Shown here: positions 1 to 7,031 of the stretch, piece after piece | How the letters are laid out: every line of letters begins with the position of its first letter | Numbering within the stretch: position 1 is the stretch's first letter | Assembly: GCA_023437305.1 (NCBI GenBank) | Contig: JAEZGN010000007.1 | Location: 1-64,000 of the forward strand | Origin: Bacteroidota bacterium | Lineage (GTDB): Bacteria > Bacteroidota > Bacteroidia > Bacteroidales > Dysgonomonadaceae | Direction: 5' to 3' | DNA length: 64,000 nt | Made by a program: the position numbers and the translations under genes | The notes under the pieces: generated by a model | The model's input: only the letters and a program-made list of their open reading frames with translations | What the model was told of the DNA's origin: nothing | Database searches by the model: none

Positions 1-478
1 AGTAGATGATATAGGCTCTTATCCTGATGGTGTAAAATCGCCTGACGATATCCCTGCATTATTCTCTATTGGTTTATCTTATCAATTATCTCCTAAATTA
101 TTAACTAGTGTCGGTTATCACCATATATTTAGCAGTGATGCAGGAAAGCCCAATGATAAACAACAATACATTAAGAACACAAACGAATTTCAAGCAGGAT
201 TAGAATGTAGAGTAGATAACAGGCTTTTACTAAGTATTGGAGGACAATACAGCACGCCAAAAGTAGAAGATAATTATGAGGCCGACTTAGACTATATCTT
301 GAAATCCTATACTATTGGTTTAGGCGCAGCGTATGATTTTACAGACAAGTTAAGATTAAATATCGGTTACCGATGGGTAAACTATTCTGATTATACAAAA
401 GTAACAGACAATGACAGAACAGATATATTTTCTAAGAATAAGTCTGTATTTGCGATCGGCTTAGATTATCATTTCTAA
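1..478 (+). CDS. Outer-membrane transport protein, OmpP1/FadL-like, C-terminal part
   Basis: The reading frame is open from the left edge (first full codon at base 2) to TAA at 476-478, so about 158 residues of the C-terminus are present and the start lies outside the window. The protein alternates short hydrophobic and polar strands typical of a beta-barrel (GLSYQLSPKLLTSVGYHHIF, LRLNIGYRWVNYSDYT) and ends in FAIGLDYHF, a terminal phenylalanine signature of outer-membrane proteins. The strand pattern and the length between strands fit the FadL/OmpP1 family, which carries hydrophobic compounds across the outer membrane. The substrate cannot be told from this part. It probably belongs to the chromosome flanking the mobilisation module rather than to the module itself. 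Confidence 0.65.
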   Translation, partial: VDDIGSYPDGVKSPDDIPALFSIGLSYQLSPKLLTSVGYHHIFSSDAGKPNDKQQYIKNTNEFQAGLECRVDNRLLLSIGGQYSTPKVEDNYEADLDYILKSYTIGLGAAYDFTDKLRLNIGYRWVNYSDYTKVTDNDRTDIFSKNKSVFAIGLDYHF

Positions 479-500
479 TGTTGATTTTCTTAGCTCTCTA

Positions 501-555
501 TCGATCTGTTTTATACGATTTTTCGCTTTGCTACAAATCCAATAAAACAGATCGA
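501..555. repeat. 14-bp perfect inverted repeat with shuffled flanking modules
   Basis: TCGATCTGTTTTAT (501-514) is the exact reverse complement of 542-555. Outside these arms, a CTCTC-containing block and an ACGATTTTTCG-like block (515-525) recur in inverted form at 564-580, but in a different order relative to the main arms. The segment can therefore fold in more than one way. Recombination or relaxase binding is a plausible role; this is inferred from position. Confidence 0.6.
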
Positions 556-579
556 GTCGGAGCCGAAAATCGTGGAGAG

Positions 580-609
580 TTAATCAATCTAACGCAGTAG
601 ATTGATTAA
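580..609. repeat. 12-bp perfect hairpin, 6-nt loop
   Basis: TTAATCAATCTA (580-591) pairs perfectly with 598-609 around the loop ACGCAG. No T-tract follows, so it does not look like a terminator. It sits in the probable oriT region. Confidence 0.6.
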
Positions 610-773
610 GCAAGAGGGAACTGGGCGAAGCCCTGTTCTTCCTCTTGACCCTTCGGGTGTTCAATTGATTCTCAATTGATTAATGTTTCACTTATAAAAT
701 ATCTCCAATTCATCCAGCAATTGTATTAATTAAAACAGAGTTGACAGATAGCGTTTTAAGGATGTAATACCAA

Positions 774-1271
774 TTGAAAAACCAATTAAATAATAAAATG
801 GATACGACAGTAACGATAAGTGCTATAACTGCTAAAAAGCTAGATAAAATCTGCAAGACGCATGGGATATCTAAACGTAAATTTATAGATGTGTCTTTAG
901 ATTATTTCCTTAAGTATGGTATCAATCCGATGGAAAATGAATCACCAATACAAGAAGTAGAGAGGGTCAGAAAACGGATAGATCAGTTAATATCTTTTCA
1001 GAAAGTTATGGAGAAAGATCGGATTATTCCAATGTTTGATGCAATAATAACAAGCGAAGCCCATATTCGGCAATATTTGGATTCTTTGGCTAAGAATGAT
1101 CTGTTACTAAAAATGATTTCCGACTTACAACAATATTTCTCAAAATCTCATCAGATGAATACCGAAAGAGATCGAGAAATCAAAGAATCATTGATGCTGT
1201 TGGCTCAGGCAATTGAAAATAAGAGTGCGGCTAATTTGACAGACAAGTTTAAAAATGTTTTCAAACAATGA
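774..1271 (+). CDS. BfmA/BtgA-family mobilisation protein (relaxosome accessory)
   Basis: This 165-residue protein starts with a basic ribbon-helix-helix-like segment (DTTVTISAITAKKLDKICKT, then HGISKRKFIDVSLDYFL) followed by a long charged helical region, the layout of BfmA/BtgA proteins that bind oriT and help the relaxase during mobilisation of Bacteroides elements. Two starts are possible: TTG at 774, preceded by AAGGA at 758-762, or ATG at 798; the first is kept because of the purine-rich spacing, with moderate certainty. The stop codon overlaps the start of the relaxase gene (ATGA, 1268-1271), so the two are translationally coupled. It follows the structured probable oriT region. Confidence 0.8.
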   Translation: MKNQLNNKMDTTVTISAITAKKLDKICKTHGISKRKFIDVSLDYFLKYGINPMENESPIQEVERVRKRIDQLISFQKVMEKDRIIPMFDAIITSEAHIRQYLDSLAKNDLLLKMISDLQQYFSKSHQMNTERDREIKESLMLLAQAIENKSAANLTDKFKNVFKQ

Positions 1272-2035
1272 ATATTAAAATACATGTTGGCAGTAGTGGT
1301 TCATATAGCAATAATGGAAGTTCTTTTGGCGCTGTAAGCTATTTGAAACATGAAGATAGCCAACGAGCCCAACAGGGTCAGGAAGTTGAACCATTTTTTG
1401 ATCAGAACGGAAATATTTCCAGTAAAGAAGTTATTTCTAGGATCGATAATAATAAAGCCAAACTAAGTAAAGCTGATGCAAAGTTTTATGTAATGACTGT
1501 TTCTCCATCAGCGTCTGAACTTCAAAAGATGGGTAAAACACCCGAACAACAAAGCGTCGCACTTAAAGAATATGTCCGCAATGATGTGATGCAGAAATAT
1601 GCAGAGAATTTCAAGAAAGGGTTGAATAAAGAAGATATATTATATGCTGCTAAGATCCATCATGATCGGGGAAATAAACAGGGTGAAAATATGCACTGTC
1701 ATGTAATTATTAGTCGTAAAGATATGAGTAACACAAAGAAAATATCGCCACAAACCAATCACAAAACAGCCGAACGATCAGGCACAGTAAAAAGTGGATT
1801 CAATCGGACAGAATTTTACGCATCCTGTGAGCAGTCATTTGATAAACGATTTAATAATGAAAGGGATTACAAAGAATCTTTCAGATATCAGAATACAATG
1901 AAGAATGGCTCTATAGAGGAGCGTAAAACCCAGATACAGGAAGCTGTCCGCAGAGAAAAAGATAAATCAAAAGAGCAAGAAAGAAACACAGAGCAAAAAC
2001 AAGAAGTTAAACGAAATAAAGGATTAAGTATATGA
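1268..2035 (+). CDS. Relaxase, BfmB/BtgB (DUF5712-like) mobilisation family
   Basis: This 255-residue protein is expected to nick oriT and stay bound to the DNA 5' end during transfer. The metal-binding relaxase motif is visible as HHDRG (131-135) followed by ENMHCHVIISRKD (140-152), giving the histidine cluster H131/H132...H143/H145. The N-terminal part contains a conserved-looking GAVSYLKHED stretch (21-30) and several tyrosines that could be the nucleophile; which one cannot be told here. The C-terminus (from about 205) is highly charged and helical, rich in K, E, R and Q. It overlaps both neighbours by ATGA, so accessory protein, relaxase and coupling protein form one translational unit. 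It is short for a relaxase, as usual for mobilisable rather than self-transmissible Bacteroidales elements. Confidence 0.82.
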   Translation: MNIKIHVGSSGSYSNNGSSFGAVSYLKHEDSQRAQQGQEVEPFFDQNGNISSKEVISRIDNNKAKLSKADAKFYVMTVSPSASELQKMGKTPEQQSVALKEYVRNDVMQKYAENFKKGLNKEDILYAAKIHHDRGNKQGENMHCHVIISRKDMSNTKKISPQTNHKTAERSGTVKSGFNRTEFYASCEQSFDKRFNNERDYKESFRYQNTMKNGSIEERKTQIQEAVRREKDKSKEQERNTEQKQEVKRNKGLSI

Positions 2036-3768
2036 TAGAAGGAGAATTAAAACCAAAAAGAAATGGTTGTCTTGGGCTAATCAAGATAGTGATAGGTTTA
2101 ATTGTATTTAGCTATGGGTTAGCCTTTGTCGGTTTGTCATTAATGCGTATCGGTGATAACCTGCAAAGAGGAAATAAATTTGTTGCTGTAGGTCTTAGTG
2201 TATTTTTATTGAGTATCTGTATTATTACAATTCTCTTAATAAGATGGTACTTAAGGAAGAAAAAGAATAAGAGGAAACCAAAAGAAGTTACTTTTTACAG
2301 AACTCCTTATTCTATCGAATTTGGAACGGACAAAGGTAATATCGTATTGAATAATCCTTTTCGTGGTATTTTCTGTGTCGGAGCAGCAGGAAGCGGAAAA
2401 AGTGAATCTATAGCTGTTCCATTATTGAATCAATTTATCCAAAAAGGATTTGCCGGAGTTATATATGATTTTAAGTTCCCGGCTTTGGCTAATGAAGTTC
2501 AATCGTTTGTTGATCGATCTGGAAGGAATATCAATCATTATTTTCTCAATTTGAATGAACCTCTTAAATCACATAAAGTAAATCCATTAAATCCGAAGTA
2601 TCTTTTGAATACAAGTTATGTAAGGGAATATGCACAGGCCATTATAAATAATCTACTCAAAGAAAGTATTAAGAAACCCGATTTCTGGACACGTAGTGCA
2701 ACAGATCTTCTTACTGCCTGTATTTGGTATCTGAAAGAAGAGCATCCTGATATATGTGATTTACCGCATGCGTTTGCTCTTATTACCAGTGAAGACACAG
2801 CTTTATTGCAAGTGTTACAGAAGAATGTAACATCAGCACAAATGACCATAAGTATGTATAATGCAATGCAACGGGGAGCAGATGGGCAGTTAGCCGGTGT
2901 TATTGGCACACTGCAGGGAGCAGTAGCACAGATAAATACACCGGAATTGATGTATATCTTCTCAAAAGATGATTTTAGTTTAGATATTAATAACCCTGAG
3001 AACCCTATACTATTTACTGTGGGTACATATCCGACATTAGGGAGTACTTTGGCGCCGTTATGTTCATTGGTTATTACCGTTGCTACTAAATTGATGAATC
3101 AACCAAATAAAGCACCTTCTTTCGTATTACTGGATGAATCGCCTACTTGCTTTATTCCAAACTTGGAAGTGTTACCTAATACTGGAAGAAGCAATAAAAT
3201 CAGCACAATTTTGATGTGTCAGGATTTAAGCCAGTTAACAGATGGATATGGAAAAGAAAAAGCAGAAGTATTATTTGCAGCCTGTAATAATCATTTCTAT
3301 GGCAGGGTAGCCAGTAGCCATACAAGTGAAATCCTTAGTAAGCAGTTTGGCAAAATGAATAAGACATTTATCACCCAGAATCAGGGTCGATCTACGGGAA
3401 TGAAGTCTTTCTCTAATAGTTCTGGATTAAGTGAAACAGTACAGGAAAGGGATGTTATTAAGGCATCGGAGTTCATGGATTTGAGAGTAGGAGAATTTGC
3501 CGGAATAGCTGTAGAAAGTAACTATACTAAGTTTAAATGCAAGTTTAAGCAAATTGAACGACCTTCATTTCATCAATTAGTCTATCCTGAGAATAAAAAT
3601 GATATTCATGCCTATTATAAGCAAGTAAGGGAGGATATCAATAATATTCTTAATATATCAGCTACAAGAAAAGAGAATAATACATTGAGATCTCCTATTC
3701 TGAATAACACCCAGACGAATAGTAAGGAAATGGAGCGAAGTAATATTTTTGATGTTTTTGGAGATTAA
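2032..3768 (+). CDS. VirD4/TraG-type coupling protein (type IV secretion ATPase)
   Basis: This 578-residue ATPase should link the relaxosome to a type IV secretion channel. Two N-terminal membrane helices (about 15-38 and 50-72) are followed by a basic RKKKNKRKPK stretch and a cytoplasmic P-loop domain. Walker A is GAAGSGKS (117-124); Walker B is FVLLDE near 364-369; a SNKISTILMCQDLSQL segment fits the following sensor strand. The start codon overlaps the relaxase stop (ATGA, 2032-2035). An element encoding its own coupling protein but no secretion channel genes would depend on a helper conjugation system; no channel genes are seen in this window, though the element could continue to the left beyond the barrel gene. 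The C-terminal 40 residues are polar and probably disordered. Confidence 0.85.
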   Translation: MIEGELKPKRNGCLGLIKIVIGLIVFSYGLAFVGLSLMRIGDNLQRGNKFVAVGLSVFLLSICIITILLIRWYLRKKKNKRKPKEVTFYRTPYSIEFGTDKGNIVLNNPFRGIFCVGAAGSGKSESIAVPLLNQFIQKGFAGVIYDFKFPALANEVQSFVDRSGRNINHYFLNLNEPLKSHKVNPLNPKYLLNTSYVREYAQAIINNLLKESIKKPDFWTRSATDLLTACIWYLKEEHPDICDLPHAFALITSEDTALLQVLQKNVTSAQMTISMYNAMQRGADGQLAGVIGTLQGAVAQINTPELMYIFSKDDFSLDINNPENPILFTVGTYPTLGSTLAPLCSLVITVATKLMNQPNKAPSFVLLDESPTCFIPNLEVLPNTGRSNKISTILMCQDLSQLTDGYGKEKAEVLFAACNNHFYGRVASSHTSEILSKQFGKMNKTFITQNQGRSTGMKSFSNSSGLSETVQERDVIKASEFMDLRVGEFAGIAVESNYTKFKCKFKQIERPSFHQLVYPENKNDIHAYYKQVREDINNILNISATRKENNTLRSPILNNTQTNSKEMERSNIFDVFGD

Positions 3769-3786
3769 TGCAAAAAAATCAGTGAC

Positions 3787-3930
3787 ATGAATATTTTACA
3801 GATAAAAATAAAATCAATTGAGGAGTTAGGTAATATAATTTCATCTGCTTTCTGGTGGGGTGCATTAATTATTATTACAATATTGATTTTAGTATGTATT
3901 GTTCGAAGAATTATAAAGAATAGATTATGA
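3787..3930 (+). CDS. Small single-pass membrane peptide, 47 residues
   Basis: ATG at 3787 opens a 47-codon frame ending in TGA at 3928-3930. The product has an N-terminal amphipathic part (MNILQIKIKSIEELGNIISS), one strong membrane helix (AFWWGALIIITILILVCIV) and a basic tail RRIIKNRL, predicting an N-out, C-in single-pass protein. The stop overlaps the ATG of the next gene (ATGA, 3927-3930), the same coupling used between the mobilisation genes, which supports it as a real gene. Function unknown; it may be a small toxin or an accessory of transfer, neither of which can be shown from sequence. Confidence 0.5.
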   Translation: MNILQIKIKSIEELGNIISSAFWWGALIIITILILVCIVRRIIKNRL

Positions 3931-4217
3931 AAGAAATAAAAATTATAGTCAAAGAGTCTATGGATAAGGATGGGAATGCCTATTTCCAAGCCTATCTTGA
4001 GTTATTCCCTGAAGTTAGCAATAGCGGTTATGAGGAACAAGATGTTATAAATGGATTGAAAAAAAGTATTCATATGGATGTCGGGTTTAGTTATATAAAC
4101 CTATTGGACTTTCCTGACTACATCCCAGACAAATTAGATCTGGAATTTAATATCTATACTGAAGAAGAATTGAGAGATAGCAATTTATATATTTATACAT
4201 ATCAAGATTTGGAATAG
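3927..4217 (+). CDS. Hypothetical protein, 96 residues, weakly HicB-like
   Basis: I do not recognise this family with confidence. The first half (IKIIVKESMDKDGNAYFQAY, then LELFPEVSNSGYEEQDVINGL) has the shape of the short beta-beta-alpha fold of HicB-like antitoxins, where a strand pair carrying the D/G-rich substrate-like turn precedes a helix, but the signature is weak. The second half is acidic, ending in EEELRDSNLYIYTYQDLE. It is coupled by ATGA to the upstream 47-residue membrane peptide and lies one base before the next gene, so the three small genes are probably co-transcribed. No partner toxin of HicA type is visible. Confidence 0.55.
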   Translation: MKEIKIIVKESMDKDGNAYFQAYLELFPEVSNSGYEEQDVINGLKKSIHMDVGFSYINLLDFPDYIPDKLDLEFNIYTEEELRDSNLYIYTYQDLE

Positions 4218-4218
4218 A

Positions 4219-4599
4219 ATGAATCGGCAAAGATATTTTGAATATAAAGGATATATAGGCTCAATTGAGTATAGTAGAAATAATAGATATTATCATGGTA
4301 AAATATTAGGATTAGATATACAGATTGGCTATAAAAGCAGCACAATAGGAACTCTCAAAATTAATTTTGAGAGTTCTGTCAATCAATATTTAGAGAATTA
4401 TAAAAAAGAATTTCTTCTTTTTCCTGAAGTGCCAATTCGAATTACTGTTAATGTTACCGAGTTTATGAAACATTTGGGAATGTATTTAGATTTAGCAGAA
4501 AAAAGGGAGATTGTTTTTACAAGATTTCAGGGTGAAAGAATGGAATTTTACGAACTTAGACCGATAAATATAGAAGATGAAGACCTGTTAAGCTTTTAG
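4219..4599 (+). CDS. HicB-like antitoxin fused to a Phd/YefM-like segment
   Basis: Residues 5-60 (RYFEYKGYIGSIEYS, then YYHGKILGLDIQIGYKS and LKINFESSVNQYLE) match the HicB antitoxin pattern of a Y-x-Y-K-G-Y-I-G-S-I-E strand, a G-K-I-L-G strand and a helix ending in D/Q-Y-L. HicB proteins bind and inhibit HicA mRNA-interferase toxins and usually repress their own operon. Residues 72-115 (RITVNVTEFMKHLGMYLDLA, then EKREIVFTRFQGERMEFYEL) resemble the N-terminal fold of Phd/YefM antitoxins (T-E-F-x-x-x-L-x-x-Y-L, then I-x-x-T-R-x-G-x). No HicA, Doc or YoeB-like toxin gene lies beside it. The assignment of the second half is an inference from pattern. The coding sequence contains a 28-bp perfect palindrome at 4349-4376. 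Confidence 0.6.
   Translation: MNRQRYFEYKGYIGSIEYSRNNRYYHGKILGLDIQIGYKSSTIGTLKINFESSVNQYLENYKKEFLLFPEVPIRITVNVTEFMKHLGMYLDLAEKREIVFTRFQGERMEFYELRPINIEDEDLLSF
4349..4376. repeat. 28-bp perfect palindrome inside the HicB-like gene
   Basis: GAACTCTCAAAATT (4349-4362) is followed immediately by its exact reverse complement (4363-4376), with no spacer. It encodes part of a Thr-Leu-Lys-Ile-Asn-Phe-Glu-Ser stretch. It could be an operator for the encoded DNA-binding antitoxin, a cruciform, or an RNA hairpin. Confidence 0.7.
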
Positions 4600-4732
4600 T
4601 CGAATCACAGCCAGAGGGGCTACAAATAATAAGTGGAATGGAAAAAGCTAATTTTGAAAATTTGTTGAAATAAAGAATTATATTCCTTGTTTTTCGGTTT
4701 ATTATATATCTCTTTAGGATGGTGATTTTTTG

Positions 4733-4740
4733 TATATTTG
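4733..4740 (+). promoter_or_regulatory. Promoter -7 element (TATATTTG) of the EVE-HNH/MazG operon
   Basis: TATATTTG matches the Bacteroidota -7 consensus TAnnTTTG and ends 33 bases before the start codon at 4774. No clear -33 TTTG is present at the usual distance. Just downstream, ATGTA and TACAT (around 4747-4764) form a short imperfect dyad that might be an operator. The gap 4600-4773 otherwise holds only AT-rich sequence. Confidence 0.5.
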
Positions 4741-4773
4741 TTCTATATGTACTAATTTATACATGAATAAAAA

Positions 4774-5670
4774 ATGTTTGCAATTTCCCCCACAGATATT
4801 GAATGGTTTAAATTTCTCAGAAGAGAAGGTTTAAACTCTGAAATTAATTTCTGGACTCCGACCCCTTGGAATGTTTCACAACTATCAAGTGGTGATAAAT
4901 TATACTTCATGCTAAAATCTCCAATTAGGAAAATTGGGGGTTATGGGCAATTTGTGGAGTATCAGAATATGGGTTTAAATGATGCATGGAATAAGTTTGG
5001 GCTTAAAAATGGATGTGTCAGTAAAATAGAATTAATAAATCGCTTAGATAATTATAAGGCAGCTAATAGCTCGGATGGAAGAAGCGTAACAGAATCAGAA
5101 ATTGGTTGTATTATATTGACTAACTCTGTCTTCTATGATGATGATAAATTTTTAGATCTTGATAATTATGATATATCTTTTTCGAAATATATTGTTAAAA
5201 TGAAATATTTCTCAGAAAAAGATCCACTAGAACTAGATTCAGAATTAACCAGTAATGATTTTGAATTACGACCTATTACAATAGAGAAATTGAAAAGATC
5301 TAGATTTGTGACTTATAGAAAAGGGCAGAGTCGTTTTCAGTCAATCATAACAGCAGCATATTCAAACAAATGTTGTATAACTGATGAAACGACTCCAGAG
5401 CTACTTGAGGCCGCCCATATTCAACCTTATATTGATCTTGAATCTCATCATGTTAAAAATGGGTTGTTATTGCGTATAGATTTACATAAGCTTTATGATA
5501 GCGGATTGATGTATATAGATGAATATTTTAAAGTTCATATTAGCCCAGAAGTAAAATCTAAATATTACCAAAGTTTAAATGGAGTAACGATAAAGCTACC
5601 TGAAAATAAAAATGATTATCCATCAATAGCTGCTTTGCAGTTTAGAAAAAGTGAATTTAGATATGAGTAA
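4774..5670 (+). CDS. HNH endonuclease with N-terminal EVE/PUA-like reader domain
   Basis: This 298-residue protein belongs to the predicted restriction endonucleases of COG3440 type. The N-terminal 145 residues (ISPTDIEWFKFLRREG, INFWTPTPWN, GDKLYFMLKSPIRKIGGYG) form an EVE/PUA-like domain, a fold used in related nucleases to read modified cytosine or other altered bases. The C-terminal HNH_2 domain has AAHIQPY (H215), KNGLLL (N229) and LHKLYDSGLMYID (H238), a complete HNH catalytic set. The expected role is cleavage of modified invading DNA. It has its own -7 element and its stop overlaps the downstream MazG-type gene by eight bases (5663-5670), so nuclease and nucleotide hydrolase are co-expressed. 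Low GC content and location next to mobilisation genes indicate recent transfer. Base specificity is not known. Confidence 0.8.
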   Translation: MFAISPTDIEWFKFLRREGLNSEINFWTPTPWNVSQLSSGDKLYFMLKSPIRKIGGYGQFVEYQNMGLNDAWNKFGLKNGCVSKIELINRLDNYKAANSSDGRSVTESEIGCIILTNSVFYDDDKFLDLDNYDISFSKYIVKMKYFSEKDPLELDSELTSNDFELRPITIEKLKRSRFVTYRKGQSRFQSIITAAYSNKCCITDETTPELLEAAHIQPYIDLESHHVKNGLLLRIDLHKLYDSGLMYIDEYFKVHISPEVKSKYYQSLNGVTIKLPENKNDYPSIAALQFRKSEFRYE

Positions 5671-6004
5671 TGAATTAAAGGAGTTATCAAACCTAATACT
5701 TGAATTTAGGCAAAAAAGAGACTGGAGGCAATTTCATAAAACTAAAGATTTATTACTAGGTCTTGGAATTGAAGTAGCAGAACTTAATGAATTATTTCTT
5801 TGGAAAAATGAGCAAGAAATAAAAGAGGTCCAAAAAGAGAAAATTGAAGAAGAAATCGCTGATATTTTTATTTTCCTAAATTACATCTGTGATGAATTTG
5901 AAATAGATTTAGAAGGTGCTGTCAGGAAGAAGATTAGAAAGAATAATGAGAAATATCCTGTTGATAAAAGTAAGGGGTCAAATAAGAAATACAATGAATT
6001 ATAA
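5663..6004 (+). CDS. MazG-type nucleotide pyrophosphohydrolase
   Basis: This 113-residue all-helical protein has the MazG/dUTPase-superfamily signature: FRQKRDWRQFHKTKDLLLGL, then IEVAELNELF with E37-x-x-E40, then EEEIADIFIFL with E64-x-x-D67, the four acidic residues that bind magnesium. The ending KNNEKYPVDKSKGSNKKY is typical of the small iMazG/RS21-C6 branch, which turns (d)NTPs into monophosphates and pyrophosphate and often acts on modified dCTP. ATG at 5663 is preferred to GTG at 5651, since ATGAGTAA gives a tight overlap with the nuclease stop. Beside a modified-DNA nuclease it may clear modified dNTPs so that host DNA is not marked, or change the nucleotide pool during infection; both are inferences. 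Confidence 0.85.
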   Translation: MSNELKELSNLILEFRQKRDWRQFHKTKDLLLGLGIEVAELNELFLWKNEQEIKEVQKEKIEEEIADIFIFLNYICDEFEIDLEGAVRKKIRKNNEKYPVDKSKGSNKKYNEL

Positions 6005-6035
6005 GGACTCATTCAATTATAATTATTATATGAAA

Positions 6036-6974
6036 TCATTTTTTGAAGATCCTCGCTCTATGCCACTTTAAGTATGATTTATTCTTTTCGTAGATTGTTA
6101 TTTTTTGGGTAGAATCTATTTTTAGGCTTTTTATTTCATCTTTTATTTCATCTGATATTATTAGAGAACCGCCATCATTAAAACTTATAAAACCTTTATC
6201 AAATAAAGCATCAACATGAGCAGCTAGCATTAGGCCATTAAAGGGATCTAGTCTTTCTCTATTATCGCTATCTTTCCATGGCTTTATATGACTTGCTTTG
6301 AGAACACATTTAATATTTATTCCTGTAACTGGACATTTTGGATATAGTTTTAAAACATTTTCTCTAAATTCACCCTGTCCAATCCGCGCTGCAACTAATT
6401 GTTTCTTTTGAGTTTCTGGAATTTCTTTTGAAGAATATATATTATCTATATCTTGGACAACCGTTTCGTCTTGGGATTCTCCTATTAATCTTTCTGCTTC
6501 GCAGAGTTTTAATAATACCTCACCTAATTTATTAGAAAGGTTTGCTAAGTAGCAGCCTTGATTACCATTGCCATTTCTCTGTATAGGAGAATGTTTTGGA
6601 GGTAATAATTGCACTAAAGCACTCATGTGTTCTTTAGGTTTGATGGGAGTTGTTATTCTGTGTCTAAAATCAACATCTACTTTCCACCCCATATTATCCC
6701 AATTATCTCCGGTGTTACCAAATTCAGATGGTTTTGGAGCATCATAAGATGATGAACTTGCAATTCCTATAAATTCTATTTTCGTGTCGGCATAAGAAAA
6801 TATAATATCTCCAATTCTAACTTTTCTTAGATTTTCATAGGTCTCATTTTTTGCTCCATTTTGATTTTTTTTAGGAGACCATATATATCCATTTTCGCTA
6901 CCATTACCATTATTCCCTCTTTCTTGCTTACAAGTTTGCTTATGATTTACCCAGAAAAATTGTTTTTCGCCCAT
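6036..6974 (-). CDS. Second EVE-HNH endonuclease (modified-DNA restriction)
   Basis: This 312-residue protein is another modification-reader nuclease, from a different branch than the one at 4774. The start FFWVNHKQTCKQERG, then GYIWSPKKNQNG and VRIGDIIFSYADTKIEFIGIA, is the typical EVE-domain layout (strand FWVN, aromatic WSP, then the 'GD-I' turn). The HNH_2 domain follows: ASHIKPWKDSD (H229), LDPFNGLMLAAHVDALFDKGFISF split here as N246 and H253. It ends at 6036, 31 bases from the end of the convergent MazG gene, and its start is 57 bases from the divergent NUDIX gene. Having two reader nucleases on either side of a nucleotide hydrolase suggests one modified-DNA defence unit covering two kinds of base modification. 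All catalytic residues look intact. Confidence 0.82.
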   Translation of the reverse strand: MGEKQFFWVNHKQTCKQERGNNGNGSENGYIWSPKKNQNGAKNETYENLRKVRIGDIIFSYADTKIEFIGIASSSSYDAPKPSEFGNTGDNWDNMGWKVDVDFRHRITTPIKPKEHMSALVQLLPPKHSPIQRNGNGNQGCYLANLSNKLGEVLLKLCEAERLIGESQDETVVQDIDNIYSSKEIPETQKKQLVAARIGQGEFRENVLKLYPKCPVTGINIKCVLKASHIKPWKDSDNRERLDPFNGLMLAAHVDALFDKGFISFNDGGSLIISDEIKDEIKSLKIDSTQKITIYEKNKSYLKWHRARIFKK

Positions 6975-7031
6975 TTTGATTAACTTTATTTCTAAGTTTA
7001 CAAGATAGTAAAAAAAGAATAAATATTATAT

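Larger units (their letters stand above)
489..680. other. Structured leader of the mobilisation operon, probable oriT region
   Basis: This non-coding stretch holds an unusual density of secondary-structure elements directly upstream of the mobilisation genes, where oriT lies in related Bacteroidales elements. In order: a 14-bp inverted repeat (501-514 with 542-555); a 12-bp perfect hairpin (580-591 with 598-609); an imperfect hairpin whose arms CAAGAGG/CCTCTTG (611-617, 641-647) are extended by GAAC/GTTC and GGGC/GCCC; a small ACCC-TTC-GGGT hairpin (648-658); and two copies of TCAATTGAT 11 bases apart (661-669, 672-680). No nic site can be assigned by eye. The rest of the gap, 681-773, holds nothing recognisable except a purine-rich AAGGA at 758-762. 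Confidence 0.5.

Noticed and set aside
774..797. Alternative start of the BfmA-type gene at ATG 798 instead of TTG 774
   Set aside because: AAGGA at 758-762 is better placed for TTG 774, but the evidence is thin; the longer form is listed and the alternative is noted in the entry.
2616..2909. Antisense open frame of 97 codons inside the coupling-protein gene
   Set aside because: The coupling protein has clear motifs across this stretch; the antisense frame has no recognisable features.
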